From the NCBI RefSeq assembly GCF_040049275.1, contig NZ_JBDZDT010000002.1, positions 1 to 64,000 on the forward strand: a stretch of DNA of 64,000 bases, read 5' to 3'. A program made the translations under genes and the position numbers. The number at the start of each line of letters is the position of its first letter. The stretch's first letter is position 1. The DNA is from Aquabacter sp040049275. Lineage in GTDB: Bacteria; Pseudomonadota; Alphaproteobacteria; Rhizobiales; Xanthobacteraceae. The notes beneath the pieces were generated by a model that was not told the DNA's origin, ran no database searches, and was given only the letters and a program-made list of their open reading frames with translations. This document shows, piece by piece, positions 27,571 to 35,728 of this stretch.

Positions 27571-28446
27571 ATGAGCATAGAAACCATTCTGGCCCAGACG
27601 GTCGTCAACGGCCTGATGGTGGGCATGATCTACATGCTGATGGCCATCGGCTTCACCATGGTCTTCGGCATCATGCGCATCGTGAACTTCGCCCATGGCG
27701 AGTTCTACATGGTCGGCGCATTCCTGTTCGCCATCCTGTACGGCACCAACGGCGTGCCGTTCGCGCCCAGCCTCGTCCTTGCCGTGGCGGCGACCGGCTT
27801 CCTCGGCCTCGTCCTGGAGCGCCTGGTCTTCAGCCGCTTCAGGGGCAGCGAGGTCAACGGCATGATCGCTTCCCTCGGCATCGCGCTCATCATGCAGAAT
27901 GGTGCGCTGCTCATCTGGGGGCCTTCGCCGCGTTCCGTCCCGGCCGTGGTGTCCGGCGTAGTCTCGATGGCCGGCGTCGTGTTCCCGTGGTCGCGGCTGG
28001 TGGTGATCATCGGCGCGGTGATCGCGGTCGGCCTCCTCTACATCCTCATCGCCCATACGCAGATCGGCCGCGCCATGCGGGCGGTGGCGCAGGATTCTGA
28101 GATCGCCCTGGTCCAGGGCATCCGCGTGGAGGTGATCTTCCCCGTTGCCTTCGTGCTCGGCGTGAGCCTCGCCGCGCTGGCCGGCGCGCTCATGGCGCCC
28201 GTCCTCTCCGTGTCGCCCTTCGTTGGTCTCGCCCCGACGCTCAAGGCCTTCATCATCGTCGTCATCGGCGGGCTGGGCAGCGTGCCGGGGGCGGTGGCGG
28301 GTGGCCTCCTGATCGGCCTCATCGAAAGCTTCGGCGGCACGTTCGTGAGCGCGGCGCTCGCCGAAATCCTCCAGTTCCTGGTGGTGATTGCCGTAGTTCT
28401 GTTGCGGCCGCAGGGCCTGCTGGGCCGGAAGGAGCGGGAAGCGTGA
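27571..28446 (+). CDS. livH: Liv-type ABC transporter permease LivH
   Basis: 291 aa, about eight membrane segments. The family signature MRIVNFAHGEFYMVG (~31-45) is exact; GLGSVPGAVAGGLLIGLIES near the C-terminus is the EAA-like coupling region of this class. Inner-membrane channel half. The end overlaps the livM start. Confidence 0.94.
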   Translation: MSIETILAQTVVNGLMVGMIYMLMAIGFTMVFGIMRIVNFAHGEFYMVGAFLFAILYGTNGVPFAPSLVLAVAATGFLGLVLERLVFSRFRGSEVNGMIASLGIALIMQNGALLIWGPSPRSVPAVVSGVVSMAGVVFPWSRLVVIIGAVIAVGLLYILIAHTQIGRAMRAVAQDSEIALVQGIRVEVIFPVAFVLGVSLAALAGALMAPVLSVSPFVGLAPTLKAFIIVVIGGLGSVPGAVAGGLLIGLIESFGGTFVSAALAEILQFLVVIAVVLLRPQGLLGRKEREA

Positions 28447-29438
28447 TGTCCGCGGGAACATCCTTGAACCCGGTGCGCGCGGGGGCGGTCGTCCTCTGCA
28501 TCGCGCTCGCCGTGCTGCTGCCCTGGTTCGCACCGAACCAGTTCTACATCCATCTCGGCACCGTCGCCTGCCTCAACCTCATGCTGGTCCTCGGCCTTGC
28601 GGTGATCGCGCGGGCCGGCCAGCTTTCCATGGGCCATGCGGGCTTCGCGCTGGTGGGCGGCTACGTCTCCGCGCTGCTGACCATGAATGCCGGCTGGCCG
28701 CCGCTGCTCGGGATCGTGGTGGCGGGCCTCGTGGCAGCGGCGCTCGCCGCGGTGCTGGGCTGGGTCATTTTGCGCCTGCGCGGCGTCTATTTCGTGCTGG
28801 TCGCCTTCTCCTTCGGCCAGATCGCGGTGCTGCTCGCCCTCGACATGAGCGACATCACCGGCGGGGCCAACGGGCTCGTGGGCATTCCGCCTGTGTCCCT
28901 GTTCGGCCACGCGCTTCTCTCCAAGCCGGATTTCTACCCCTTCGCGCTCGCCTGCACGCTGGCGGTGCTGCTCTTCACCTGGCTACTCTACCGCTCGCCC
29001 TTCGGCGACATGATGGCTGCCACCGCCGAGAACCAGCGCCTGACCGAATCGAGCGGCGTCGACACCCATCTCACCCAGGTGATCGCCTTCACCATCGGCT
29101 CGGGCATTGCCGGTGTCGCCGGCGCGCTGTCGGCGCATTATTTCCAGTTCATCTCACCCGACAGCTTCACCTTCTGGGAATCCGTCTCCTACCTCACCAT
29201 GCTGGTGGTGGGCGGGCGCGTGGGCGTGCTTGGCCCGGTCATCGGCGTGCTCGTGCTCACCCCGCTGCCGGAGATGCTGCGCGCGACGCAGGGCCTCCAG
29301 CACATCATCTATGGCGGCGTGCTGGTGCTCTGCCTGCTGTTCGTGCCCGATGGCCTGTCCAGCCTGCCTCGCGTGCTGCGTGGGCGCCGCAAGAGCACCG
29401 CCCCGCAGGCCGCCAAAGTTGTGGAGACCCGCCCATGA
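28446..29438 (+). CDS. livM: Liv-type ABC transporter permease LivM
   Basis: About 330 aa with eight to ten membrane segments. LNLMLVLGLAVIARAGQLSMGHAGF (~40-65; family form GxxSLGHAAF) and the GGRVGVLGPVIGV coupling loop mark LivM. GTG at 28443 and ATG at 28446 are both possible starts across the livH stop; AAGGAG fits the GTG slightly better. Its end overlaps livG by ATGA. Confidence 0.93.
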   Translation: MSAGTSLNPVRAGAVVLCIALAVLLPWFAPNQFYIHLGTVACLNLMLVLGLAVIARAGQLSMGHAGFALVGGYVSALLTMNAGWPPLLGIVVAGLVAAALAAVLGWVILRLRGVYFVLVAFSFGQIAVLLALDMSDITGGANGLVGIPPVSLFGHALLSKPDFYPFALACTLAVLLFTWLLYRSPFGDMMAATAENQRLTESSGVDTHLTQVIAFTIGSGIAGVAGALSAHYFQFISPDSFTFWESVSYLTMLVVGGRVGVLGPVIGVLVLTPLPEMLRATQGLQHIIYGGVLVLCLLFVPDGLSSLPRVLRGRRKSTAPQAAKVVETRP

Positions 29439-30196
29439 CCATGCTCGAAGTGAGCGGCCTGAAGCGCGTGTTCGGCGGCCTCGTGGCGGTGCGCGACGTC
29501 TCCTTCCAGGTGAACGAAGGCGACCTTCTCGGCCTCATCGGCCCCAACGGCGCGGGCAAGACCACGCTGTTCAACGTGATCTCCGGTGTGCTGCGCCCGT
29601 CGGCAGGCTCGGTGCGCTTCCTCGGGCAGGACATCTCCCGCCTGCCGGCCAACCGTATCGTGCGGCGCGGCCTGTCGCGCACCTTCCAGGCGGCGACCCT
29701 CTACCCCGAGGCCAGTGTCATCGAGAACGCCGTCCGCGGCACCTTCGGCGCCAGCCGCATCGGCCTCTGGAGCGGCCTGTCTCCCGCGAAATGGCGCGCC
29801 GAGGCGGAGGAGAAAGCGCTCCATGTCCTCGACCTGTTCGGCCTGTCGCGCCGCGCCGGGCTCAAGGCGCGCGAGCTTGCCTATGGCGAGCAGCGGCGCC
29901 TCGGGGTCGCCATCGCCCTTGCCAGCGAGCCGAAGCTCCTGATGCTCGACGAGCCGGTCGCCGGGCTCAACCCGGAGGAGGCGTCGGAGCTCGCCAGCGT
30001 GCTCCGCCGGGTCAAGGCGGAGCGGGGCGTCACCATGGTTCTCGTGGAGCATCACATGCGGACCGTCATGGGGCTGTGCAACCGCATCGTCGTGCTCGAC
30101 CACGGCACGCTGATAGCCCAGGGCTCGCCGGCGGAGGTGGTATCCAATCCGCGCGTGATCGAGGCCTATCTCGGCAAGGATGCGGCCCATGCTTGA
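29435..30196 (+). CDS. livG: Liv-type ABC transporter ATP-binding protein LivG
   Basis: 253 aa. Walker A GPNGAGKTTLFN (~35-46), LivG-type signature LAYGEQRRLGVAIA, Walker B LLMLDEPVAGLNPEE, switch His in LVEHHM. ATGA overlap with livM. The C-terminal YLGKDAAHA is the common LivG end. Acts with LivF below. Confidence 0.93.
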   Translation: MTMLEVSGLKRVFGGLVAVRDVSFQVNEGDLLGLIGPNGAGKTTLFNVISGVLRPSAGSVRFLGQDISRLPANRIVRRGLSRTFQAATLYPEASVIENAVRGTFGASRIGLWSGLSPAKWRAEAEEKALHVLDLFGLSRRAGLKARELAYGEQRRLGVAIALASEPKLLMLDEPVAGLNPEEASELASVLRRVKAERGVTMVLVEHHMRTVMGLCNRIVVLDHGTLIAQGSPAEVVSNPRVIEAYLGKDAAHA

Positions 30197-30896
30197 AGTT
30201 CGCGGCATCAACGTCACCTATGGCGGCGTCACGGCTTTGCGCGACGTGAGCCTCACGGTCGCGGAAGGCTCCATCGTCTCGCTCATCGGCTCCAACGGCG
30301 CGGGAAAGACCACGACATTGAAGGCGGTGATCGGCCTCAAGACGATCACGCGCGGTGAGATCCATTTCAACGGCGAGCGGGTGGACGCGTTGACCGCGCC
30401 GCAGCGCGTCGCCCGCGGCATCGCGCTCTCGCCGGAAGGCCGGCGCGTGTTCCCGCAGATGAGCGTCGCCGACAACCTGCTGGTGGGCGCCTATCTGCGC
30501 CGCGACAAGCCGGACATGCAGCGCACCCTGGAGCGCATCTACCAGTATTTCCCGCGCCTCGTGGAGCGGCGCGCCCAGATGGCGGGCTCCCTCTCCGGCG
30601 GCGAGCAGCAGATGCTCGCCATCGGCCGGGCGCTCATGGCGAAGCCGCGCCTGCTGCTGCTCGACGAGCCCTCGCTGGGACTTGCCCCCATCATCGTGGA
30701 CGAGATCGCCCGCATCATCACCGACATCAACCGCGACACCCGCATGTCCATCATCCTGGTGGAGCAGAACGCCAAGCTGGCGCTGAGCCTGTGCAACGAG
30801 GCCTTCGTGCTGGAGACCGGGGCCGTGGCGCTGAGCGGGCCCGGCAAGGAACTGCTCGCCAGCGACTATGTGCGGCGCGCCTATCTCGGCATCTGA
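30189..30896 (+). CDS. livF: Liv-type ABC transporter ATP-binding protein LivF
   Basis: 235 aa from ATG 30189, which has AAGGA eight bases upstream inside livG; an ATG nine bases earlier is possible. Walker A GSNGAGKTTTLK, signature LSGGEQQMLAIG, Walker B LLLLDEPSLGLAP and switch His replaced by Gln (LVEQN), as usual in LivF. Ends the livHMGF cassette; the next gene follows by 39 bases. Confidence 0.93.
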   Translation: MLEVRGINVTYGGVTALRDVSLTVAEGSIVSLIGSNGAGKTTTLKAVIGLKTITRGEIHFNGERVDALTAPQRVARGIALSPEGRRVFPQMSVADNLLVGAYLRRDKPDMQRTLERIYQYFPRLVERRAQMAGSLSGGEQQMLAIGRALMAKPRLLLLDEPSLGLAPIIVDEIARIITDINRDTRMSIILVEQNAKLALSLCNEAFVLETGAVALSGPGKELLASDYVRRAYLGI

Positions 30897-30935
30897 GGCT
30901 TCATCACCATCCGCCGGACGGCAGGAGACGCGTTC

Positions 30936-31823
30936 ATGACTGCGAAGACGACCCTGGGCTTCATCGGGCTCGGCGTCATGGGGGAACCCATGTGCCGGCA
31001 TCTCGTGCAGAAGAGCGGAGCTCAGGTCACCATCCACGACATCAATGCCGAGCCGGTGGCGCGCCTTGAGGCGCTGGGCGCGCGCGACGGCGGCTCGGTG
31101 GCCGAGGTGGCGAAGGCGGACATCGTCTTCATCTCGCTACCCAGCGGCGCGCACCTCCAGAAAGTTTGCGAGGGTCCTGGCGGCCTCCTGGAGCACGCCC
31201 GCCCGGGGCAGACCATCGTCGATCTCTCCACCAGCCCCCTGAAGCTGACCCGGGCGCTCGCCGCCGCCTTCAACGCCAAGGGGGCGGACTATGCCGACTC
31301 CCCGGTCGCGCGCACCCGTGCCGCCGCCGAGGCGGGCACGCTCGCCATCACGGTGGGCGGGACGCCAGATGTGTTCGCCCGCATCGAGCCGCTGCTGCGC
31401 TGCTTTGCAGCCGAGGTCACCCATTGCGGCGACGTGGGCTCGGGCCAGGTGGTGAAGATCCTCAACAATATGGTGATGGTCGGCACGGTGACCGCGCTGT
31501 GCGAGGCGGCGGCCATCGCCGAGACGGCCGGCATCAAGACTGCGGCGCTGTACGAGGCCTTTTCCAAGGGCTCGGCCGACAGCTTCGCCCTGCGCAACCA
31601 TGGCTTCAAGGCGGTCGCCGCGCGGCAATTCCCCGAGCGGGTCTTCTCCACCGACTACATGCTGAAGGACGTGTCCTACGCCCTGGAGATGGCCAAGGAC
31701 GGAGGCATCGAGGCCCGGGAGGCCGCCCTTGGCGCGAGCCTGCTCACGGAGGCATCGCAGAAGGGCTTCGGCGCGGACTACTGGCCGGTGATCATCAAGA
31801 TCATCGAGGGCTCGGCGAAGTAG
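30936..31823 (+). CDS. NAD(P)-binding beta-hydroxyacid dehydrogenase (HIBADH-like)
   Basis: 295 aa. Rossmann motif GFIGLGVMGEPMCRHLV (~8-24) and the catalytic Lys in GSGQVVKILNN (~175) identify the family that includes 3-hydroxyisobutyrate, tartronate-semialdehyde and L-threonate (LtnD) dehydrogenases. The substrate loop reads DSPVARTRAAAEAGTL instead of the common DAPVSGGxxGA, so it lacks the SGG that usually binds the carboxylate. It directly follows livF and may be co-transcribed with the transporter. Function beyond family is inferred. Confidence 0.85.
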   Translation: MTAKTTLGFIGLGVMGEPMCRHLVQKSGAQVTIHDINAEPVARLEALGARDGGSVAEVAKADIVFISLPSGAHLQKVCEGPGGLLEHARPGQTIVDLSTSPLKLTRALAAAFNAKGADYADSPVARTRAAAEAGTLAITVGGTPDVFARIEPLLRCFAAEVTHCGDVGSGQVVKILNNMVMVGTVTALCEAAAIAETAGIKTAALYEAFSKGSADSFALRNHGFKAVAARQFPERVFSTDYMLKDVSYALEMAKDGGIEAREAALGASLLTEASQKGFGADYWPVIIKIIEGSAK

Positions 31824-31841
31824 GCGCGGCCCCCTTCGGAA

Positions 31842-31873
31842 AGCGGGCGCAGGGCATGCGCCCGCTTTTTTTA
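31842..31873 (+). terminator. Rho-independent terminator
   Basis: AGCGGGCGC/GCGCCCGCT nine-base stem followed by an unbroken T-run, 19 bases past the dehydrogenase stop. It ends the 26345-31823 transcription unit, and separates it from the convergent minus-strand genes. Confidence 0.85.
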
Positions 31874-31889
31874 TTTCCAGCAGCGCCTC

Positions 31890-32684
31890 TCACCCCTCCG
31901 ATGTCACGGCGGGACGGACGCCGCCATAGGTATTCCAGAGGCTGCCCACCAGCCAGCCGCAATCCACCACCATGTCGATGCCGGTGATCGCCGAAGCGCG
32001 CGCCGACAGCAGGAACTCCACCGCTTCCGCCACCTCGGACGGCTCGACGCAGCGGCCGAGCGCCATCTGCTCGTCGAGGCTGCCGGCATAGCGCGCGCCG
32101 GTGCGCCGGCGCTCCACGACGCGGGGCACCAGGGTCACACCCGGCGAGACGCTGTTGACCCGCACGCCGGAGCGGCCCCATTCGCCCGCCAGCGAGGTGG
32201 TCATGTTGAGGATCGCAGCCTTGGTGGGGCCGTAGATGTTGAGCGGCGTGGAGGCCTGGCCGGTCACCGAGGCGAGGTTGACGATGCTGCCGCGCCCGCG
32301 CCCGGCCATGCGCAGCCCAAACACCCGGTTCACGTGGTGCGTGCCGGCGAAGTTGACGGAGAGGATGCGATCCAGCGCATCCTCCGGCGTCTTGTCGATG
32401 GGGACATTGTCCTGGAAGGTGCCGGAGGAGACCACGAGCCCGGCGGGCGGCCCCATCTTCGCCTCCACCTCGTCGGCCGCACGCGCCACGGCGTCGGCGT
32501 CGCGCACATCCACATGAAGCGCAAGGCCGTCCACCTCGCGCGCCACCGCCTCGGCGCCGGCACGGTCGAAATCCGCCACGGCCACCCGCCAGCCCCGCTC
32601 GCGCATCAGCCGGCAGCAGGCCGCACCGATCCCGTTGCCGCCGCCGAACACCACGCCGACGCCCGGCCCCTTGTCATCGTTCAT
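31890..32684 (-). CDS. Short-chain dehydrogenase/reductase
   Basis: 264 aa from ATG 32684; the longer upstream frame overlaps the lactonase-like gene and lacks family features. The nucleotide loop is unusual, FGGGNGIGAACCRLM (~11-25) in place of TGxxxGIG. Catalytic Ser in NLASVTGQ and YGPTK (~155-159) are intact. C-terminal DMVVDCGWLVGS is the substrate-loop end. Last gene of a unit with a TctC-type binding protein and an MBL-fold hydrolase. Substrate unknown; sugar/hydroxy-acid oxidation fits the locus. Confidence 0.85.
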   Translation of the reverse strand: MNDDKGPGVGVVFGGGNGIGAACCRLMRERGWRVAVADFDRAGAEAVAREVDGLALHVDVRDADAVARAADEVEAKMGPPAGLVVSSGTFQDNVPIDKTPEDALDRILSVNFAGTHHVNRVFGLRMAGRGRGSIVNLASVTGQASTPLNIYGPTKAAILNMTTSLAGEWGRSGVRVNSVSPGVTLVPRVVERRRTGARYAGSLDEQMALGRCVEPSEVAEAVEFLLSARASAITGIDMVVDCGWLVGSLWNTYGGVRPAVTSEG

Positions 32685-32712
32685 GTGGTTTGCCTTTTTA
32701 TCGCGCAATCGG

Positions 32713-33513
32713 TCAGGTGGGCTGGCCCAGTGGGTGCGCATCCAGGCGGACGATCCCGGCGAGCCCCGCGCGCGCCGCGGGGAACAGTGCCAGCACCTGC
32801 GGGTCGTGGCCCGGTATGATGTGGGACGGGCCATCGCTCAGCCGGTCCAGCGCCTCGAAGCCTTTCAGCATGTCGTCCAGGTCCACCAGGAGCGGATAGG
32901 CGCGGCGCTGAAGCGCGTTCTCGTAATAGTGCGCGGCGTCGGAGGCCAGCACCACGAAGCCGCGCCGGGTGCGCACGCGCACCACCTGGAGCCCCTTGGA
33001 ATGCCCGCCCACCCAATGCAGCGAAATGCCGTCCGCGAACTGCGACTGCGGTTCGTGGAACGTCACCCGGCCTTCGAACGTCCGCTGCACCATGTGCATG
33101 ACGTCCTCCTTGTTGTAGGCCTTGCGCAGGGTGGGCTGGCACATGCAGCGCCCGGTGCAGAAATGCATCTCGCGCTCCTGCACGTGGTAGCGCGCGTTCG
33201 GGAACAGGTCGTGGTTACCGGCGTGGTCCCAGTGCAGATGGGTGATGATGACGTCCTTGACGCTCTCCGGCGCGATGCCGAGCTGCTTCAGCCCCTCCGC
33301 CACCGGCCGCGTGAGCGGCCGTCCGCGTCCGCGGCCCGATTGCGCGTCGAAGCCGGTGTCCACCATGATGGTGCCCTGCGGCCCGACTATTGCCCAGACG
33401 AAGAAGTCCATGGGCATGGGACGGTCATGGAGGTCGCCGCCAAGAAAGTTCTCCGGCGAGCGGCGATCGTCCTGGCTGGCATAATGGACGGCGTAGATTT
33501 CGTACGCGGACAT
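32713..33513 (-). CDS. Metallo-beta-lactamase-fold hydrolase (AHL-lactonase-like family)
   Basis: 266 aa. The dinuclear zinc site is complete: HLHWDHAG (~93-100), His in the GGHSKG segment, Asp in ASDAAHYY and His in IPGHDP. It belongs to the AttM/AiiA-like branch usually labelled N-acyl homoserine lactonase, but here it sits ten bases behind a TctC gene and ahead of an SDR in a sugar-acid locus, so a sugar- or hydroxy-acid lactone is a more natural substrate. That is inference. Confidence 0.82.
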   Translation of the reverse strand: MSAYEIYAVHYASQDDRRSPENFLGGDLHDRPMPMDFFVWAIVGPQGTIMVDTGFDAQSGRGRGRPLTRPVAEGLKQLGIAPESVKDVIITHLHWDHAGNHDLFPNARYHVQEREMHFCTGRCMCQPTLRKAYNKEDVMHMVQRTFEGRVTFHEPQSQFADGISLHWVGGHSKGLQVVRVRTRRGFVVLASDAAHYYENALQRRAYPLLVDLDDMLKGFEALDRLSDGPSHIIPGHDPQVLALFPAARAGLAGIVRLDAHPLGQPT

Positions 33514-33523
33514 GCTGACGCCT

Positions 33524-34480
33524 CTACTGCCGCTCGATCCCGGCTTCCTGGGTCAAGGTGACCCACAAATCGAGGTCGTCGGACACCCGCTGGGCGAACT
33601 CCTTCGGGCCAGTCCATTTGGCCTCGAAGCCGATGCCGGCGAGGCTCTCGCGCACCGCCGGCTCGTCCATCACCTGGTGCAGGGCGTCGGAGAGCTTGGC
33701 GACGATCTCCGGCGCGGTGCCTTTCGGCGCGAAGATGCCGGTCCAGGCGGAGAGGTCGAACAGGTCGATGCCCGCCTCCTTCATGGAGGGCAGGTCCGGG
33801 AACAGGGCGCTGCGGTCCTTGGTGGTGGTGGCGAGCGCGCGGAGCTGGCCGGCCTTCACCTGCGGCAACGCGGCGGTCATGTCCACGAACATCATGGAGA
33901 TGCGGCCCGCCATGAGGTCGGTCACGCCCTGGGGGCTGCTCTTGTAGGGGACGGCGAGAAGATCCGTCGCGGTGCGCTTCTTCAGCATCTCGCCGGCGAG
34001 CTGGCCGATGGCGTTGCCATAGGCGAAGGAGACCGAGCCGGGCGTCGCCTTGGCGATCTCGATCAGCTCCTTGACGCTCTTGGCGGGCACCTGGGGATGG
34101 ACGATGAGGAAATAGGGGAAGACGCCGAGCTGCGAGATCGGCACGAAGTCGGCCTTCGGATCGTATTGGATCGACTTCATCAGGCTGGGGTTCGCCGCAT
34201 GGGTCGAGACGCCGCCGATCATGAGCGTATAGCCGTCGGGCGTGGCGCGGGCCGCGAAGGAGGCCCCGATGGCCCCGTTCGCGCCGGCGCGGTTGTCCAC
34301 GACGATGGGCGTCTTCAGAACCTCCGAGAGGCGGTGCATCACGACCCGGGCGACGGAATCCGTGCCGCTTCCGGGGCCGAATGGCACGATCAGGGTGATG
34401 GGACGGGAAGGATAGGTCTGAGCCGACGCGGCGCTGCAGAAGAACAGGGCGAAAAGCAGGGTGGGCAGCAGGCGGCGCAC
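33524..34480 (-). CDS. TctC/Bug-type periplasmic binding protein
   Basis: 318 aa, GTG start with GGAGGATCGC before it. Signal peptide MRRLLPTLLFALFFCSAASA. The mature part opens YPSRPITLIVPFGPGSGTDSV, the Bug-family loop that holds a carboxylate ligand, and YKSSPQGVTDLMAGRISMMF follows. Bug proteins serve tripartite tricarboxylate transporters, but no tctA/tctB is seen in the window. First gene of a unit with the MBL-fold hydrolase and SDR; an operator-like site lies 20 bases upstream. Confidence 0.92.
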   Translation of the reverse strand: MRRLLPTLLFALFFCSAASAQTYPSRPITLIVPFGPGSGTDSVARVVMHRLSEVLKTPIVVDNRAGANGAIGASFAARATPDGYTLMIGGVSTHAANPSLMKSIQYDPKADFVPISQLGVFPYFLIVHPQVPAKSVKELIEIAKATPGSVSFAYGNAIGQLAGEMLKKRTATDLLAVPYKSSPQGVTDLMAGRISMMFVDMTAALPQVKAGQLRALATTTKDRSALFPDLPSMKEAGIDLFDLSAWTGIFAPKGTAPEIVAKLSDALHQVMDEPAVRESLAGIGFEAKWTGPKEFAQRVSDDLDLWVTLTQEAGIERQ

Positions 34481-34499
34481 GCGATCCTCCGAGTGTTTA

Positions 34500-34509
34500 T
34501 TGTCGACAG
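34500..34509. promoter_or_regulatory. GntR/FCD-type operator candidate before the TctC gene
   Basis: TTGTCGACAG fits the FCD-GntR pattern T-N-G-T-NN-A-C-N-A closely. It lies 20 bases before the GTG start and matches TTGT-NN-ACAA at 37660 and TTGTCAACGC at 37541 in the same locus. Confidence 0.45.
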
Positions 34510-34694
34510 TTTACGAATGGGCCCTTCCGCGTCAAGCGCATATGTGCCGGCGGAGCGCACGCGCCGGGGGAACGTGTTCTGAAGATTGGCTTTGGCGTCG
34601 TGGGCGCGAGAGATCGTGCGGCGCGACGAGGCGTGCCCGCATTATCTCGCTTGCTGATGTCGTGGATCAAATACCGCGCATCAGACCGTGCCTG

Positions 34695-34799
34695 TCACAC
34701 AAGGCGCAGGTTGTCCGGCGTGAGGTCGGAGAGGCGGGTGGTGTCGATCAGCACCCGGTATGTCCACGGGCGGCCATCATCGAGATCGCCGGGAGCTAA
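34695..34799 (-). pseudogene. Possible 3' remnant of a deleted gene
   Basis: In the 315-base space below the aldolase-family gene, one minus-strand frame reads protein-like for about 33 codons to a TGA at 34697-34695 (…DDGRPWTYRVLIDTTRL…TPDNLRLV). The frame differs from the aldolase gene and has no start of its own. It looks like the tail of a lost gene joined to the aldolase stop. No parent family recognised. The rest of 34510-34694 shows nothing. Confidence 0.25.
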
Positions 34800-35707
34800 G
34801 GCACAGAGATTTCGCTGAACGCTTTCCGCACCTCTGCTTCAGCCTCACCACTCAGGGGCATCAGAGGCGGGCGGAGACGGCTCCAGCCTTCGCCGGCGGG
34901 GCGGGCGGCGAGGACTGCCTTGAGCGATGCCATCTGGGGGTGGATGGACGCGGCATTCCGCGCCTTCGCCACGCGCTCCTGGGCTGCCGCCACCTCTGCT
35001 GCCCGCGCGGGATCGGCGTGATGGCGGAAGATGAAGGCAAGATCGCCGCCTACGAGATTGGAGGTGGCGGTGATGCAGCCGGCCGCGCCTTTCGCCAACA
35101 GCGGCAGCATCAAAGGGTCGGCGCCGATGAGGACGGAGAGGCCTGGAAAGCGCTCCAGCATGGCTTCCATGTTCGCCCGGTCGCCGGAGGAATCCTTGAT
35201 GGCGACGAAGACCGAGGGATAGCGCGCCCGCAGCTGCTCGATCACGTCGTGGGGGATGGGCACGCCGGACATTTGGGGGATGTGGTAGAGCACGACCTTC
35301 AGGCGGTCATCGCCCACCGCCTCCACCACCTGCGAATAGGCCGCCACGAGCCCCTCGGAGGAGACGCCCTTGTAATAGAAGGGCGGCAGCATGACGACGG
35401 TGGTGACGCCGTTCGCCAGTGCGTGGCGGGTGAGGGCGACGGTCTCCGGCAGCGCGGCGACGCCGGTGCCCGGCATGAGCTTCTCTGGCGCGATGCCGGC
35501 CGCCAGCGTCGCCTCCAGCAGCGCCTTGCGCTCATCCAGCGAAAGGGAATTGGCCTCGCCCGTGGTGCCCAGAAGCGCGATGCCGTCGCAGCCATCGGAC
35601 AGCAGCGTGTGGCAATGGGCGACGAAGCGGGCGGTGTCGACGCTGAAATCCGCGTTGAACGGGGTCAGCGCGGCGCAGAATACGCCCGTGGGGTGCAAGG
35701 CGGACAT
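34796..35707 (-). CDS. Dihydrodipicolinate synthase/N-acetylneuraminate lyase-family enzyme
   Basis: 303-aa TIM-barrel class I aldolase or dehydratase. The Schiff-base Lys is in VFVAIKDSSGD (~165), the Tyr in VLYHIPQMSG (~135) and the phosphate/carboxylate loop is LLGTTGEANSLS (~45-56). The true lysine-pathway DapA is unlikely because of its place beside pdxA2 and an SDR; 2-keto-3-deoxy sugar acid chemistry is the expected alternative. Follows pdxA2 by 21 bases. Confidence 0.85.
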   Translation of the reverse strand: MSALHPTGVFCAALTPFNADFSVDTARFVAHCHTLLSDGCDGIALLGTTGEANSLSLDERKALLEATLAAGIAPEKLMPGTGVAALPETVALTRHALANGVTTVVMLPPFYYKGVSSEGLVAAYSQVVEAVGDDRLKVVLYHIPQMSGVPIPHDVIEQLRARYPSVFVAIKDSSGDRANMEAMLERFPGLSVLIGADPLMLPLLAKGAAGCITATSNLVGGDLAFIFRHHADPARAAEVAAAQERVAKARNAASIHPQMASLKAVLAARPAGEGWSRLRPPLMPLSGEAEAEVRKAFSEISVP

Positions 35708-35728
35708 GGCGTTTCCTCGAGGTTCTTT

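Noticed and set aside
34796..35707. Lysine-pathway dapA
   Set aside because: The conserved aldolase residues fit the whole superfamily, and the position beside pdxA2 and an SDR points to sugar-acid metabolism.
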